Shown one piece after another: positions 45,024-54,613 of a DNA stretch of 64,000 bases. Origin of the DNA: Devosia chinhatensis (GTDB taxonomy: Bacteria; Pseudomonadota; Alphaproteobacteria; Rhizobiales; Devosiaceae); contig NZ_JZEY01000054.1 in the NCBI RefSeq assembly GCF_000969445.1, positions 1,674,001 through 1,738,000 on the forward strand, written 5' to 3'. The notes beneath the pieces are model-generated. The model was not told where the DNA came from. It made no database searches and saw only the letters and a list, made by a program, of their open reading frames with translations. How positions within the stretch are numbered: position 1 is the stretch's first letter; every line of letters begins with the position of its first letter. The position numbers and the translations under genes were made by a program.

Positions 45024-46369
45024 TCAAATGGTCGCACTTCCACTATGTAGACGAGGATATCCTTGGGCAGCTTGCTCAAAATTTCCAAAATTCGTGATTC
45101 CGAAAGACCGGATGTCCCAGTTTTGACGTCGTACACGCAATACATCGTTGCATTCACCTTTTCGACGATGTCGAGACGGGTGGTCCCCCGCTGGCCATAG
45201 CGAGGTCCTCCTGCTGCAGTGCTATCCAGCCTTTGCCCGTCCACCGACAGTTCGGAAAAAATATTGGCGAACGTGCTCGGAAAGGCGCGCTTCAGCTCTT
45301 CTACTCGCTTATGGATCGCCCAATGGACATTGTTTCCCCATTCCCGGGCCGACATCGACGAGCGTTGCGGCAAGTTCACTGTCGCAGCCTCAGTAGTCCA
45401 GGTCTGGACATTCGGCAGAGCCCTACAAGCCTGAGCAACTTGCTCCGCGGTCAGAGATTCTTGTTGCAGATTAACCACATCTCCCGCCGTTCCTCCTGTC
45501 CAAACTCTAAATGCAATGACTGGTATGTCGCCCTCGCCTAATCCCAAGGCATGTGGGGCTGCTACTGCGGCATTGAACAGTCTGATTGCGGCACGGAGAG
45601 CAACTGGAACAATTCCAACCACAAGCGTGATGGGCTCGGTTTGGTTCTCACTTGGTTCGATCTGAGATACAGCCGATGCCAGTGGGAGAGGCGGTGTGGT
45701 CCAAGGAGCAAAAATGCGAAGCTGTGCCACAGTTACTTTCGGTCGTCCCACCTCATGAACTGTTGTCTCCTGAACACCGGTAGATCTCACCGATTGATAT
45801 GCGGCGCCATCAGGTAACAATACCTTTTGTGAAACGCTGTCAGCTTGAAATACGGAGATGATCCTCGTGCCATCGAAGACGTCGATAATGGACGCAGCAA
45901 TGCTGCCATCGGGACGGACAAGTTTTTCAATAGCGGCAATTTGCTGGGTTAGACTCGTCGCAACTTCCCGGCTGCGCGAAAGCTGCAAGAGCGAATCCGG
46001 CACATTTGGATTCCCGTAGTACGGATCAGCCCAACATCGACAATTTATCGCTGAGCCAGGATGCCCTCCAGCGGGCGGATCAGACCAAGGGAAAATCCGG
46101 CCGTTTAGAGCCGCATGTGCATGGCGAACCTTGTCGTCGCCAGCCGTGCGCCAGGTGTAGTGTGTTGTGGGTCTGCCATCCCTCAACGTCTTGAGAGAAA
46201 GGCCGGCACAGAGGTCGAGGAATTTTTGCTCGTCGCCCGCTAAAGTCCTGAGTCTGTGTAATGCTTCAGGCACCGTCCCGAGACGGATATAACTCTCAAA
46301 CGCCTTTAACTCGGTCAGTTCCTGAAGTGCTTTACGAACCGATTGAAGTCGTGCGGATAGCTTTGTCAT
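45020..46369 (-). CDS. MuF-domain protein with C-terminal PD-(D/E)xK nuclease-like domain (putative polymorphic toxin)
   Basis: The product is 449 residues. Residues about 68-117 match the phage Mu F/SPP1 gp7 head-morphogenesis motif: W73, D79, R82, H85, G90, DPPAGGHPG (97-105) and CRC (110-112). A hydrophobic segment (about 247-275) divides the protein. The C-terminus shows helix 345-366 with Glu357/358, RLD (D400) and YDVKTG (D414, K416), in the order expected of a restriction-endonuclease-like fold. MuF joined to C-terminal toxins is known in temperate phages; here no phage genes accompany it. GC is below the flanks. GAGGG of its ribosome site lies in a 10-bp inverted repeat. Toxicity is not shown; a degenerate prophage fragment is less likely because both ends look domain-complete. 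Confidence 0.65.
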   Translation of the reverse strand: MTKLSARLQSVRKALQELTELKAFESYIRLGTVPEALHRLRTLAGDEQKFLDLCAGLSLKTLRDGRPTTHYTWRTAGDDKVRHAHAALNGRIFPWSDPPAGGHPGSAINCRCWADPYYGNPNVPDSLLQLSRSREVATSLTQQIAAIEKLVRPDGSIAASIIDVFDGTRIISVFQADSVSQKVLLPDGAAYQSVRSTGVQETTVHEVGRPKVTVAQLRIFAPWTTPPLPLASAVSQIEPSENQTEPITLVVGIVPVALRAAIRLFNAAVAAPHALGLGEGDIPVIAFRVWTGGTAGDVVNLQQESLTAEQVAQACRALPNVQTWTTEAATVNLPQRSSMSAREWGNNVHWAIHKRVEELKRAFPSTFANIFSELSVDGQRLDSTAAGGPRYGQRGTTRLDIVEKVNATMYCVYDVKTGTSGLSESRILEILSKLPKDILVYIVEVRPFE

Positions 46370-46371
46370 GT

Positions 46372-46401
46372 TCTGCCCTCTTTGTGCCGAGAGGGCAGAA
46401 T
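46372..46401 (-). promoter_or_regulatory. Inverted repeat over the ribosome-binding site of the MuF gene
   Basis: TTCTGCCCTC (46372-46381) and GAGGGCAGAA (46392-46401) form a perfect 10-bp inverted repeat with a 10-nt loop, ending 2 bp before the ATG (minus strand). The GAGGG that must act as the Shine-Dalgarno is in the stem, so RNA folding would hide it. It could equally be a repressor operator. Confidence 0.6.
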
Positions 46402-46436
46402 GTCATTGTGCGTTCAGGTGAGGATAAGTTGAGCTG

Positions 46437-46934
46437 TTAGTCCGTGCCGCCCGAAATCGGCGCCACATACGCTACATCCAGGTCCCAGGGAAAGAAGATC
46501 CAGGTGTCCTGGCTGACCTCGGTGATGAACGTGTCCACCATGTCCCGGCCCTTTGGCTTGGCATACACGGTCGCAAAATGCGCACCCGGCAGCATGTCGC
46601 GCACGACGCGGGCGGTGTTGCCGGTGTCCACCAGATCGTCGACGATCAGCACCTTGCCACCATTGCGAGCCAGGTCTAGCACCGGCTGGCTGATCTCCTT
46701 GAGCACCTTGATCCCGCTTTGGTTCTGGTGGTCGTAGCTCTTACAGGCAACGGTCTCCACGGTGCGGATATTAAGCTCGCGCGCCACAATGGCCGCCGGG
46801 ACGAGGCCGCCGCGGGCAATGGCGACCACGGCGTCGAACGGGCCGACACTGGCAAGGCGCCAGGCCAGCGCGCGGCTGTCACGGTGGAACTGATCCCAAG
46901 TGACGGGAAACGACTTCTGGTTCGGGTTGCTCAC
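46437..46934 (-). CDS. gpt: Xanthine(-guanine) phosphoribosyltransferase
   Basis: The product is 165 residues from GTG 46934, which has GGAG 6 nt upstream; a longer form lacks it. It salvages guanine/xanthine with PRPP. The PRPP-binding loop [14 protein letters not shown] (about 92-105) and [13 protein letters not shown] near residue 40 are intact. The length resembles Gpt rather than Hpt. Next gene cinA-like is transcribed in the same direction, upstream. Confidence 0.93.
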   Translation of the reverse strand: MSNPNQKSFPVTWDQFHRDSRALAWRLASVGPFDAVVAIARGGLVPAAIVARELNIRTVETVACKSYDHQNQSGIKVLKEISQPVLDLARNGGKVLIVDDLVDTGNTARVVRDMLPGAHFATVYAKPKGRDMVDTFITEVSQDTWIFFPWDLDVAYVAPISGGTD

Positions 46935-47009
46935 AAGGCTCTCCTGGCGGCGGCGCAACGAAATAAGGGAGTGTGCTTAGCAAAACATGGGCGTTCCGCC
47001 AATTCTCCA

Positions 47010-47033
47010 GCGGCAATTTCCCGTTATTGCCGC
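47010..47033 (-). other. Hairpin between cinA-like gene and gpt
   Basis: GCGGCAAT and ATTGCCGC form an 8-bp stem with an 8-nt loop, just after the cinA-like stop on the minus strand. There is no U-run, so termination is doubtful. Confidence 0.3.
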
Positions 47034-47042
47034 ACCAAGGGC

Positions 47043-47819
47043 TTAATAAGCGTCGTCTGGTGGCGCAATGCCAGCCTTGCGATGAGCTTCCGACACCATT
47101 TCACGCACCTTACCGGCCGCCTCTTCGAGCCGCACCGGATCGGACGAGCGTAGAACCAGTTCGGTCATCACGCGGGTCTGGCCCATTTGGGGATAGGAGC
47201 CCATTTTGACGTCGGGGTATTGCTCTTGAAGCGCGCCGAGCGGCCCGCCCACGGTGCCCTCCCCTACCGCCGCCTTGACGGTCACCGACATGACCTTCTT
47301 GCCACCCTGGAGCGTTGGCGCCAGCGCCTCGAGCATGGCGCGCATGATCACCGGCACGCCAGCCATGACATGCACATTGCCCATGCGGAAGCCCGGCGCG
47401 GCGCTGACGGAATTGACGATGAGGTCAGCGCCCTCGGGGATTCTCGCCATGCGCAGCCGCGCTTCGTTCACCTCGGTTCCGGTCTGCTGCCAGCGCGCTT
47501 CCAGCATGGCGCGGGCCTGCGCATTGATGGGCAGCGCGACGCCGAACGCCCTTGCGATGGCATCGGCAGTGATGTCGTCGTGCGTCGGCCCGATGCCGCC
47601 GGTGGTAAAAACATAGGTATAGCGTGCGCGCAATGTATTCACGGCCTCGACAATGGCTTCCATGTCGTCGGAGACGATACGCACCTCGGTGAGATCAATG
47701 CCCAGATCGGTACAGAAATCGGCGACCGCGCCGATATTGACGTCTTTGGTGCGTCCGGACAGGATTTCATCGCCGATGACGATCATTCCGGCGGTAACGC
47801 GTTGTTCTGGCTGGGTCAT
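47043..47819 (-). CDS. CinA-like molybdopterin-binding domain protein
   Basis: This 258-residue protein is a stand-alone MoaB/MogA-fold domain: IGDEILSGRTKD, the metal/pyrophosphate site TTGGIGPTHDDITADA, and a C-terminal extension with MTELVLRSSD. It lacks the CinA C-terminal amidase domain. Such proteins are often named competence/damage-inducible CinA; the MPT-binding fold in this class acts as an ADP-ribose or NMN-related pyrophosphatase in some members. Divergent from map. Confidence 0.88.
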   Translation of the reverse strand: MTQPEQRVTAGMIVIGDEILSGRTKDVNIGAVADFCTDLGIDLTEVRIVSDDMEAIVEAVNTLRARYTYVFTTGGIGPTHDDITADAIARAFGVALPINAQARAMLEARWQQTGTEVNEARLRMARIPEGADLIVNSVSAAPGFRMGNVHVMAGVPVIMRAMLEALAPTLQGGKKVMSVTVKAAVGEGTVGGPLGALQEQYPDVKMGSYPQMGQTRVMTELVLRSSDPVRLEEAAGKVREMVSEAHRKAGIAPPDDAY

Positions 47820-47935
47820 GGTCCGATTTCCGATAAGGCCCTTCTGGATGCCTTGGCAGACAAAGCAGTGTCAAGCCGCCCAGTGGCCTTCCCATCGAAG
47901 GACGATCCCCCTATTTTGCGGCCAGGAGAGCTCTC

Positions 47936-48772
47936 ATGATCACTTACGTCGACGCTAGCAACAAAGCCCGCCGCACCCCCGGGGTTATCCCTGTGCATGG
48001 GAGCGAAGGCTTTGAGGGCATGCGCAAGGCCGGGAACCTGACCGCACAGGCTCTGGACATTCTGACCGAATATGTCGAACCCGGCGTGCCGACGGCCAAG
48101 CTCGACCAGATCGCCTATGAATTCGCTCGCGACAATGGCGCGGTTCCGGCAACGATCTTCTACAAGGGCTATCGCCATTCGCTATGCACATCGATCAACC
48201 ATGTCGTGTGCCACGGCATTCCCGATGAACGACCGCTGCGCGACGGCGACATCGTCAATATCGATCTGACGCTGGTGGTGGACGGCTGGCATGGAGATTC
48301 TAGCCGCATGTACGCGGTGGGCGAAATCTCCCGCAAGGCCGAGCGCCTGATCGAGGTGACCTACGACTGTCTGGAGGCGGGCATAGCCGCTGCCAGGCCG
48401 GGCAATACGACCGGCGATATCGGCGCGGCGATCCAGGGCTTGGCCGAAGCCGAACGCATGAGCGTCGTCCGCGACTTCGTGGGCCACGGGCTGGGCAAGC
48501 TCTTCCACGATGAGCCCAATATCCTTCACTTCGGCACCCCTGGCACCGGCGTACCGCTCAAGCCGGGCATGATCTTCACGATCGAGCCGATGATCAACCT
48601 GGGTCGGCCGCACGTGAAAATTCTTTCGGACGGCTGGACGGCGGTGACGCGCGACCGCACGCTTTCGGCGCAATGCGAACACTCCATCGGCATTACCGAA
48701 ACGGGCTGTGAAATCTTCACGGGCTCACCCGGCGGCCTGTTCAATCCCCTCGCGAGCCGGACCAAAGCGTGA
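47936..48772 (+). CDS. map: Methionine aminopeptidase, type I
   Basis: This 278-residue dimetal enzyme removes the initiator Met. Metal ligands follow the family order: [21 protein letters not shown] supplies two Asp, [14 protein letters not shown] the His, FTIEPMI the Glu, and a final Glu is in QCEHSI. CAGGAG precedes ATG. Its stop overlaps radC by 4 nt (GTGA). Confidence 0.96.
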   Translation: MITYVDASNKARRTPGVIPVHGSEGFEGMRKAGNLTAQALDILTEYVEPGVPTAKLDQIAYEFARDNGAVPATIFYKGYRHSLCTSINHVVCHGIPDERPLRDGDIVNIDLTLVVDGWHGDSSRMYAVGEISRKAERLIEVTYDCLEAGIAAARPGNTTGDIGAAIQGLAEAERMSVVRDFVGHGLGKLFHDEPNILHFGTPGTGVPLKPGMIFTIEPMINLGRPHVKILSDGWTAVTRDRTLSAQCEHSIGITETGCEIFTGSPGGLFNPLASRTKA

Positions 48773-49491
48773 GCAAAAAAACCGCGGACATGGAATCGGG
48801 CATGGCCGAGGCGGCAAAACCGCATTACCTCGGCCATCGCGAACGCGCCCGTGAACGTTTCAATGCTGTGGGCGGTGAGGCCCTTGCAGATTATGAACTC
48901 TTGGAGCTGCTGCTCCATATCCTGCTGCCCCAGCGTGACACCAAGGCTCTCGCCAAGACCCTGCTGGCCCATTTCGGGTCGTTCTCAGCCGTGCTTGGGG
49001 CATCCCCTGCCCGCCTGGCGGAGGTCAAAGGGCTCGGCCAAACCTCGATCACCAATCTCAAGGTCATCCAGGCCGTCGCGCAGCGCTATGGCCGCGACCA
49101 GATCGACCGCGAACAACCGATTCTGGCATCGTGGTCGCAACTGATCGATTATTGTCGCAGCCAGATGGCCTATGAAACCATCGAGCAGTTTCGAATTCTC
49201 TTCCTCGACAAGAAGAACCGGCTGATCGCCGACGAGGTGCAGCAGGTCGGCACGGTCGACCACACGCCGGTCTATCCCCGCGAGGTTATCCGGCGCAGCC
49301 TTGAACTGTCCGCGACAGCGCTGATCCTCGTCCATAACCATCCGTCCGGCGACCCAGCTCCGTCATCGGCAGACGTGCGCATGACAAGAGAAATTGCAGA
49401 CATTGCCAAGCCGCTGGGCATCGTGCTGCACGACCACCTTATCATCGGAAAATCCGGCCATGCCTCACTTCGGGGTCTCAAGCTGATCTGA
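48769..49491 (+). CDS. radC: RadC family JAB/MPN domain protein
   Basis: This 240-residue protein uses a GTG start in the end of map. The N-terminal helix-hairpin-helix half ([12 protein letters not shown]) is followed by the JAMM metalloprotease-like motif [14 protein letters not shown] (His-x-His-x10-Asp). The family name implies DNA repair, but the true role is not settled. Convergent with the downstream acetyltransferase by 27 bp. Confidence 0.93.
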   Translation: MSKKTADMESGMAEAAKPHYLGHRERARERFNAVGGEALADYELLELLLHILLPQRDTKALAKTLLAHFGSFSAVLGASPARLAEVKGLGQTSITNLKVIQAVAQRYGRDQIDREQPILASWSQLIDYCRSQMAYETIEQFRILFLDKKNRLIADEVQQVGTVDHTPVYPREVIRRSLELSATALILVHNHPSGDPAPSSADVRMTREIADIAKPLGIVLHDHLIIGKSGHASLRGLKLI

Positions 49492-50709
49492 TGCGCCCTT
49501 GGCCTGGCCCCTGTCGCGCCATTGCTGTACGCGGCGCAGCATGCCTTTGACAGCTGGACTGGACTTGGCCCACCTGCGCAAACGCTGAACGCTTGTATGC
49601 ACGTCGATCACTGCCTCCCCGAAGGGAGAAAGGCTGATATAGTGGTGGCGCAGCGGGATCTGCACATTGCACCAGTGCCGCTTCTCGTCGGTAAGACCGG
49701 CGCCCATATCGAAGGTTCGAATACCGTCACCGAATACCGTTTGCATGACCCGTAGCAGGCACTGCTTCCCAGGCGAGCCATTCTGGATGCGATCGCTGTC
49801 GATCATTGACGAAATCAGGCAGAACATCCGCTCGCCATGGACGACATTGTATCGCACCGCCACCACCTCGCCATCGAGACGCAGAACGTGCAACCTCACG
49901 TCCAGGCCAGAACTGGCCGCCATGGCCGCCTGATAAAAGCCTGTGAGCTTGTCCTCGACAAAGCAATCGCGGATGCCTTGTTTGCGAAACCGCTCCGAGC
50001 GCTGGCGGAACATGGTGTCGATCACCGGACGCGCACGCTCCGGGTCGCTGATTTCCTCGAATGTTACGGCACCCAAGGCAGCCAGGCGGTCGCCCTGCTG
50101 CCGATCATGCTTACGGCGCGAGCGGCTGCGCTGCTCGGCGTCACAGTGCTCCCAAGAGGTGAATTCCGCGCGATACAGGCTCTCGGTTTCGAGCGCCGTC
50201 CCCAATTCGCCGAACAGCCTGGCCTTGTCTGTCTGCGGATGCGGAATAGAGCGCAGAAAAAGCAAATGCGCGCCGGAAAGAAGGGATGCCACGGAGCGCC
50301 AGAGAGCGGTCCGGCCCTCTGCCCCAAGCGCTTCAAGGCGCTCCAGATCGACGATCGGGGCATAGCATCCGGCATTGGCACCGGGAAACCAGGTCAGCAC
50401 GCGCACCCCAAAAACGCGTTTGAGATGAAGCGGCAGCAGTGCGACCACCTGACCATCCAGTTCGGCCACGACGTAACGCTGATGGCTTTCGGGAATCGCG
50501 CGGTCGCGCACCCACAGCCGAATGAAGTCGAAACTCTGGCCGGGTGACTCGATCCCTCTTGCCGTTAGCCGGCGCCAGTCGCCTTCGACGTCCTCTATGC
50601 GCTGGGTAACGCGAATGGCAATGCGGTCGAGCGCGATCGATGCGATTTCAGGCTGGTCAATAACCAGACCATCCATGATCCCCGCAAGCGGTTGAATATT
50701 GGCGTTCAC
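49465..50709 (-). CDS. GNAT/CelD-like acetyltransferase (BioF2 family)
   Basis: This 414-residue protein uses GTG 50709 with GGGGGTC upstream. The double-GNAT architecture of PF13480 is visible: [13 protein letters not shown] and [18 protein letters not shown] in the first half; a basic helix ([19 protein letters not shown]) and [17 protein letters not shown] in the second. Homologues include cellulose/exopolysaccharide-associated CelD and FemAB-like enzymes. It may acylate polysaccharide or cell wall, but it sits alone next to radC. Confidence 0.85.
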   Translation of the reverse strand: MNANIQPLAGIMDGLVIDQPEIASIALDRIAIRVTQRIEDVEGDWRRLTARGIESPGQSFDFIRLWVRDRAIPESHQRYVVAELDGQVVALLPLHLKRVFGVRVLTWFPGANAGCYAPIVDLERLEALGAEGRTALWRSVASLLSGAHLLFLRSIPHPQTDKARLFGELGTALETESLYRAEFTSWEHCDAEQRSRSRRKHDRQQGDRLAALGAVTFEEISDPERARPVIDTMFRQRSERFRKQGIRDCFVEDKLTGFYQAAMAASSGLDVRLHVLRLDGEVVAVRYNVVHGERMFCLISSMIDSDRIQNGSPGKQCLLRVMQTVFGDGIRTFDMGAGLTDEKRHWCNVQIPLRHHYISLSPFGEAVIDVHTSVQRLRRWAKSSPAVKGMLRRVQQWRDRGQAKGASDQLETPK

Positions 50710-50832
50710 CGAAGACCCCCGAACGAATTCGTCGCCAGCATTGTCCGGCCGGGTAAATCAGTCCTGAAAATTGGCACCCTGCAAGCAGCGCAGAGCCGGC
50801 AAATTGTCCAAGGGTTAATGCGCGCTTGCCGT

Positions 50833-51570
50833 CTAGCCGAAAGTTGCTAGCACTGGGAAGGTCTCCAGGAACCAGTAAGAAATACGGGTGAAATTATCGG
50901 TGAGAAAAAGCACGCCGGTGAGAACAAGCAGCCCACCCATGACCTTTTCCACGACACCAAGATGCTTTTTGAACCCCTGGAAGAAGGTCAGAAAAGGTCC
51001 CACAGCAATGCCGGCCAGAAAGAAGGGAATGCCCAGCCCCAGCGAATAGAGCCCGAGAAGCGACGCCCCTTCCCATGCCGTCTCACGGCTGGCTGCAACT
51101 GACAGAATGGCCGCCAGAACCGGCCCGATACAGGGCGTCCAGCCAATGGCGAAAGCCAGACCCAACAGAAATCCACCCAGGGGCCCCGAGGCTACTCCAG
51201 GCCCATTATGCCGCAATTGCCGGTCGAGCAGACCGATGCGGTAGACGCCGATAAAGTGCAGGCCCATGGCGATGATGACGATGCCGGCAATCGGTGTGAG
51301 GATGGGCAGGAGCTGGCGGAAGACCTGGCCGAATGCGGTCGCCGTCGCCCCCAAGGCAACGAAGATCACCGTAAACCCGAGAATGAAGAAAATTGATGTG
51401 ACGGCGACCCGCAGCTGAAGGCGACCGCCGACGCCCGCCGACTCGGCGCGCAATTGGTCGTAGCTGGCCCCGCTCATGTAGGTCAGATACGGCGGCACAA
51501 GCGGCAGGACACAGGGGCTAAGAAAGCTCAAGACACCCGCACCGATGACCAGAGGCAGGGAAAATTCCAC
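50833..51570 (-). CDS. ccdA: Cytochrome c biogenesis protein CcdA
   Basis: The product is 245 residues from GTG 51570, chosen because GGAG lies 7 nt upstream and the first helix follows at once. There are six transmembrane helices. Redox cysteines are present in LSPCVLPLVPPY (near residue 20) and WTPCIGPVL, with the prolines typical of the family. It moves electrons from cytosolic thioredoxin to periplasmic thiol proteins. Confidence 0.94.
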   Translation of the reverse strand: MEFSLPLVIGAGVLSFLSPCVLPLVPPYLTYMSGASYDQLRAESAGVGGRLQLRVAVTSIFFILGFTVIFVALGATATAFGQVFRQLLPILTPIAGIVIIAMGLHFIGVYRIGLLDRQLRHNGPGVASGPLGGFLLGLAFAIGWTPCIGPVLAAILSVAASRETAWEGASLLGLYSLGLGIPFFLAGIAVGPFLTFFQGFKKHLGVVEKVMGGLLVLTGVLFLTDNFTRISYWFLETFPVLATFG

Positions 51571-51767
51571 GGCGACGCTCCTTGCTTGGTGTCCTGTGTA
51601 GCGCCTTGCAGCCACAAAGCAATGAGCCGCACCGTCGCATCGCGGGCATTTGAGCAGGCTCTACGCGGGCAGCCCTCGCGCAACAAATGCCTGCCATGCC
51701 AAAAAATCACGCAACCATAGAGGGCGTTTCTGTCTTTGCCTCTGTGATTGCAATCAGGGAAAGCACC

Positions 51768-52559
51768 GTGAATAACAACGATCTCTTCGGCGTCTCCACC
51801 GCCTGGGTCCTCGCGAATGCGTGGAACGTCCTCGTCGCCATTATCGTCCTGGCTGTCGGCTGGATTCTGGCCGGCTTCATCTCCCGTCAGGTGCGGACGC
51901 TGATCAATGCGCGCCTCAAGAACGACGCGACCATAGCGCCGCTTGTCGGACAGATCGTCCGCTACTCCATTCTTTTCGTCACCATTATCGTGGTCCTGGG
52001 GCAATTCGGTGTAGAAACCGCCTCGATCCTGGCGGTGCTCGGTGCCGCAGGGCTCGCCATCGCGCTGGCCTTGCAGGGCACGTTGTCCAATATTGCCGCG
52101 GGGATCATGCTGGTCTTCCTCAAGCCCTTCAAGGTCGGCGACTATATCAACGCCGACGGCATCGAAGGGTGGGTCGTCGAGGTCGAGCTCTTTGCGACCC
52201 GGCTACGCACTTATGAAGGCGTCTATATGTTCGCGCCGAACTCAAAGCTCTCCAACGCAAAAATCATCAATTACAGCCGCGAGGCAAGCCGCGTTGTCGA
52301 AACCAAGTTCACAGTGCCGCGCTCGGCCGATCTCGCACAGGTTCGCTCGGAAATCACCGAGATCCTGCGCAGTGACTATTCCGATGCTGCGGACAGCCCT
52401 GAAGTGCTCGTAGATGGCCTCGATGAAAACAAGGTGACGCTGGTGGCCCGCGTGCCGGTGCGCAGCAGGGATTGGTGGCAGGCACGTTCTGTGCTGCAGG
52501 AAAGGCTCAAGACCAAGCTGGATGACAGGAACAACTTCGCGCCGGTCCAAAACGGCTGA
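51768..52559 (+). CDS. mscS: MscS-type mechanosensitive channel
   Basis: The product is 263 residues from GTG 51768 (an upstream ATG at 51687 would add a tail unlike MscS). Three transmembrane helices; TM3 is the Ala/Gly-rich GAAGLAIALALQGTLSNIAAG that lines the pore. The beta domain GDYINADGIEGWVVEV and C-terminal alpha/beta cage follow. It vents solutes on hypo-osmotic shock. The length is close to Escherichia coli MscS (286). Confidence 0.93.
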   Translation: MNNNDLFGVSTAWVLANAWNVLVAIIVLAVGWILAGFISRQVRTLINARLKNDATIAPLVGQIVRYSILFVTIIVVLGQFGVETASILAVLGAAGLAIALALQGTLSNIAAGIMLVFLKPFKVGDYINADGIEGWVVEVELFATRLRTYEGVYMFAPNSKLSNAKIINYSREASRVVETKFTVPRSADLAQVRSEITEILRSDYSDAADSPEVLVDGLDENKVTLVARVPVRSRDWWQARSVLQERLKTKLDDRNNFAPVQNG

Positions 52560-52674
52560 ATGTTCAAGGCTCGCTCGGCTATCCCGGCGGGCCTTGACGC
52601 TTTCTTTCCTATCGCCAGAGCCTTTCGTTGCACACATGGAAAGCCGGAATTACGGTTTCGACAAGGAGCGGGCG

Positions 52675-53418
52675 ATGCAGGACATACTGCCCAGATTGAC
52701 AAGTCGGGATCGGATCCGCGTCGCATTGCGCGCCGGATCAGTTGTGGCTCTGTGTATTGCTTCATCGGTCTTCATTACATTCCTGTGCTACCTCTTCCTG
52801 GATATCCCAGAGACCGGCCTCGGATATGCGATGGCTGTCTTGCTGCCCTTGCTGCTGGCGACACCAATCTGCCTGTGGCTCTTTGCCCGGATTGAACAGA
52901 TCAATCTTGCCTATGGGCAGCTTGACGTGATCGCCTCGACCGATTGGTTGACCCAGTGCCTCACCCGCCGGGCGTTCTCGTCATTTGCACAAAAGCCTCG
53001 GTCCTCTGGTCAGGGCTGCGCGCTCTTGGTGATCGACGTCGACCACTTCAAGCGCATCAATGATCAATTCGGCCACGACACGGGCGACGTAGCCCTTAGG
53101 CTTATTGCAGAGGCCATTCGTGACAATGTCCGCTCCGTTGATGCTGTTGGGCGGCTCGGTGGCGAAGAATTCGGGGTACTGCTGCCCACAGCCGACCACG
53201 ATCAGGCCGCCCAGGTGGCGGAGCGCATCCGGGTGGCAATCGACGCGATTGAATTTGCTCCCAGTGGGCAGCCCTATCCGCTCAGTGTCAGTATCGGCGC
53301 GGCAAGAAGCGTCACGACCATGCATTACGAAGACCTGTTCCGCCATGCCGATCAATCGCTGCTGGATGCCAAGCGCGCCGGCCGCAATCGCGTTTGCTTC
53401 GCGGCCATCCCGGCCTGA
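52675..53418 (+). CDS. Membrane diguanylate cyclase (GGDEF domain)
   Basis: The product is 247 residues from ATG 52675, where AAGGAG lies 6 nt upstream; a longer form starts at 52636. There are two transmembrane helices (about 20-40 and 46-66). The GGDEF domain (about 85-245) has DVDHFKRINDQFGHDTGD and an active GGEEF site. RSVD five residues before GGEEF fits the inhibitory I-site. It makes c-di-GMP, which could act on the PilZ proteins and surface systems here. Confidence 0.93.
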   Translation: MQDILPRLTSRDRIRVALRAGSVVALCIASSVFITFLCYLFLDIPETGLGYAMAVLLPLLLATPICLWLFARIEQINLAYGQLDVIASTDWLTQCLTRRAFSSFAQKPRSSGQGCALLVIDVDHFKRINDQFGHDTGDVALRLIAEAIRDNVRSVDAVGRLGGEEFGVLLPTADHDQAAQVAERIRVAIDAIEFAPSGQPYPLSVSIGAARSVTTMHYEDLFRHADQSLLDAKRAGRNRVCFAAIPA

Positions 53419-53488
53419 GCCGAATGCCTTGTCCCGGAAGAGCCTCCTGCGTTAAGCAGAAGACAATCTCCTCCATCCGAGACCGTTC

Positions 53489-54166
53489 ATGATCACACGT
53501 CCGCTTCGTATCGCCCCCTCTATCCTGTCCGCCGACTTTGCTCGGCTGGGCGCGGAAGTGCAGGCCATTGCCGAAGCCGGTGCTGACTATGTCCACGTCG
53601 ATGTCATGGATGGCCATTTCGTGCCGAATATCAGCTTCGGTGCGCCGGTCATGAAGGCTGTACGCGGGCTCACCGATAAGATTTTTGATGTTCATCTGAT
53701 GATTGCACCGGTCGATCCCTATCTTACCGATTTCGCCAAGGCGGGCGCCGATATCATCACCGTCCATGCCGAGGCTGGCCCTCATCTCCACCGCTCGCTC
53801 CAGGCGATCCGCTCTCTGGGCAGGAAGGCGGGTGTGGCGCTCAATCCCGCCACGCCAGTTTCCGTCATTCAGCACGTCATCGACGATTGCGACCTGGTCC
53901 TGATCATGAGCGTCAACCCAGGCTTTGGCGGTCAAAGCTTTATTCCGGAAAGCCTCACGAAGATCCGCCAGGCCAAGGCGCTGATCGGTGGGCGGGACAT
54001 CGATCTCGAAGTGGATGGCGGCGTGACAGCCGACAATGCGGCGGCAATCGTGGCCGCTGGGGCAAACGTCCTTGTTGCGGGCTCCGCCATTTATGCCGGA
54101 AATGACCCTAAGACCTATGGCAACCGCATTAGGGCCATTCGCGATGCCGCGAGTATCAGGGCCTAG
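53489..54166 (+). CDS. rpe: Ribulose-phosphate 3-epimerase
   Basis: This 225-residue TIM-barrel enzyme interconverts ribulose and xylulose 5-phosphate. Metal and catalytic residues appear in [30 protein letters not shown] and [10 protein letters not shown]. Convergent overlap of 4 bp with the PilZ gene. Complements gnd and the gluconate genes in the pentose phosphate route. Confidence 0.96.
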   Translation: MITRPLRIAPSILSADFARLGAEVQAIAEAGADYVHVDVMDGHFVPNISFGAPVMKAVRGLTDKIFDVHLMIAPVDPYLTDFAKAGADIITVHAEAGPHLHRSLQAIRSLGRKAGVALNPATPVSVIQHVIDDCDLVLIMSVNPGFGGQSFIPESLTKIRQAKALIGGRDIDLEVDGGVTADNAAAIVAAGANVLVAGSAIYAGNDPKTYGNRIRAIRDAASIRA

Positions 54167-54456
54167 CCTTCGAGCGGCATGGTGAACTGTAGCCCTGCCG
54201 ACCGGCTTGCCTGCCAGGCGACTCGGAAGGGCTCCATGCGATTGTCGAACAAGATATAGCCGTCGGTTTCGATCTGCGCCTCGTGATCAAGGCGTATCCG
54301 CAGGCCAGTCTGCGACATATCCAAAATGATGGCGAAAGCCCGCATCAGGTCGTCCCCCCAGACGACAATGGCACGGGTGTTGACGGCTTTGCGATCGGCG
54401 GTGCGGCGTTCTCTGAACATGCCCCCGGTCTGGTCCGAGTCGCCAAAGAGAATCAT
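54163..54456 (-). CDS. Single PilZ-domain protein
   Basis: This 97-residue protein starts at ATG 54456, or ATG 54420 if shorter. It contains [11 protein letters not shown] (RxxxR region) and DMSQTGLRI (DxSxxG), the c-di-GMP binding pair, in a barrel of about 80 residues. No output domain; probably an adaptor. Divergent from purB. Confidence 0.88.
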   Translation of the reverse strand: MILFGDSDQTGGMFRERRTADRKAVNTRAIVVWGDDLMRAFAIILDMSQTGLRIRLDHEAQIETDGYILFDNRMEPFRVAWQASRSAGLQFTMPLEG

Positions 54457-54613
54457 AACCGGTTCGTTAAAATGCCATTGTTCACAGCCACGGCCCTGTC
54501 ACATGGGGCTGGCCCTCGGCGCGGTGCCGCTGTAGTGAAGGGCCGCCAGGCGGGCGCATCTTGTCATGTGCCCTCCTGGTTGAATCAATGTCTCACCCAT
54601 CAAGGCTAAATCC

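Noticed and set aside
45020-46369. MuF protein as a plain prophage head protein
   Set aside because: No portal, terminase, capsid or tail gene lies nearby, and the C-terminal half has a nuclease-like motif not part of head proteins.
44166-46436. Direct repeat of the tRNA-Leu 3' end marking an att site of an integrated element
   Set aside because: No copy of the tRNA 3' end was found by eye at the far side of the island and no integrase gene is present.
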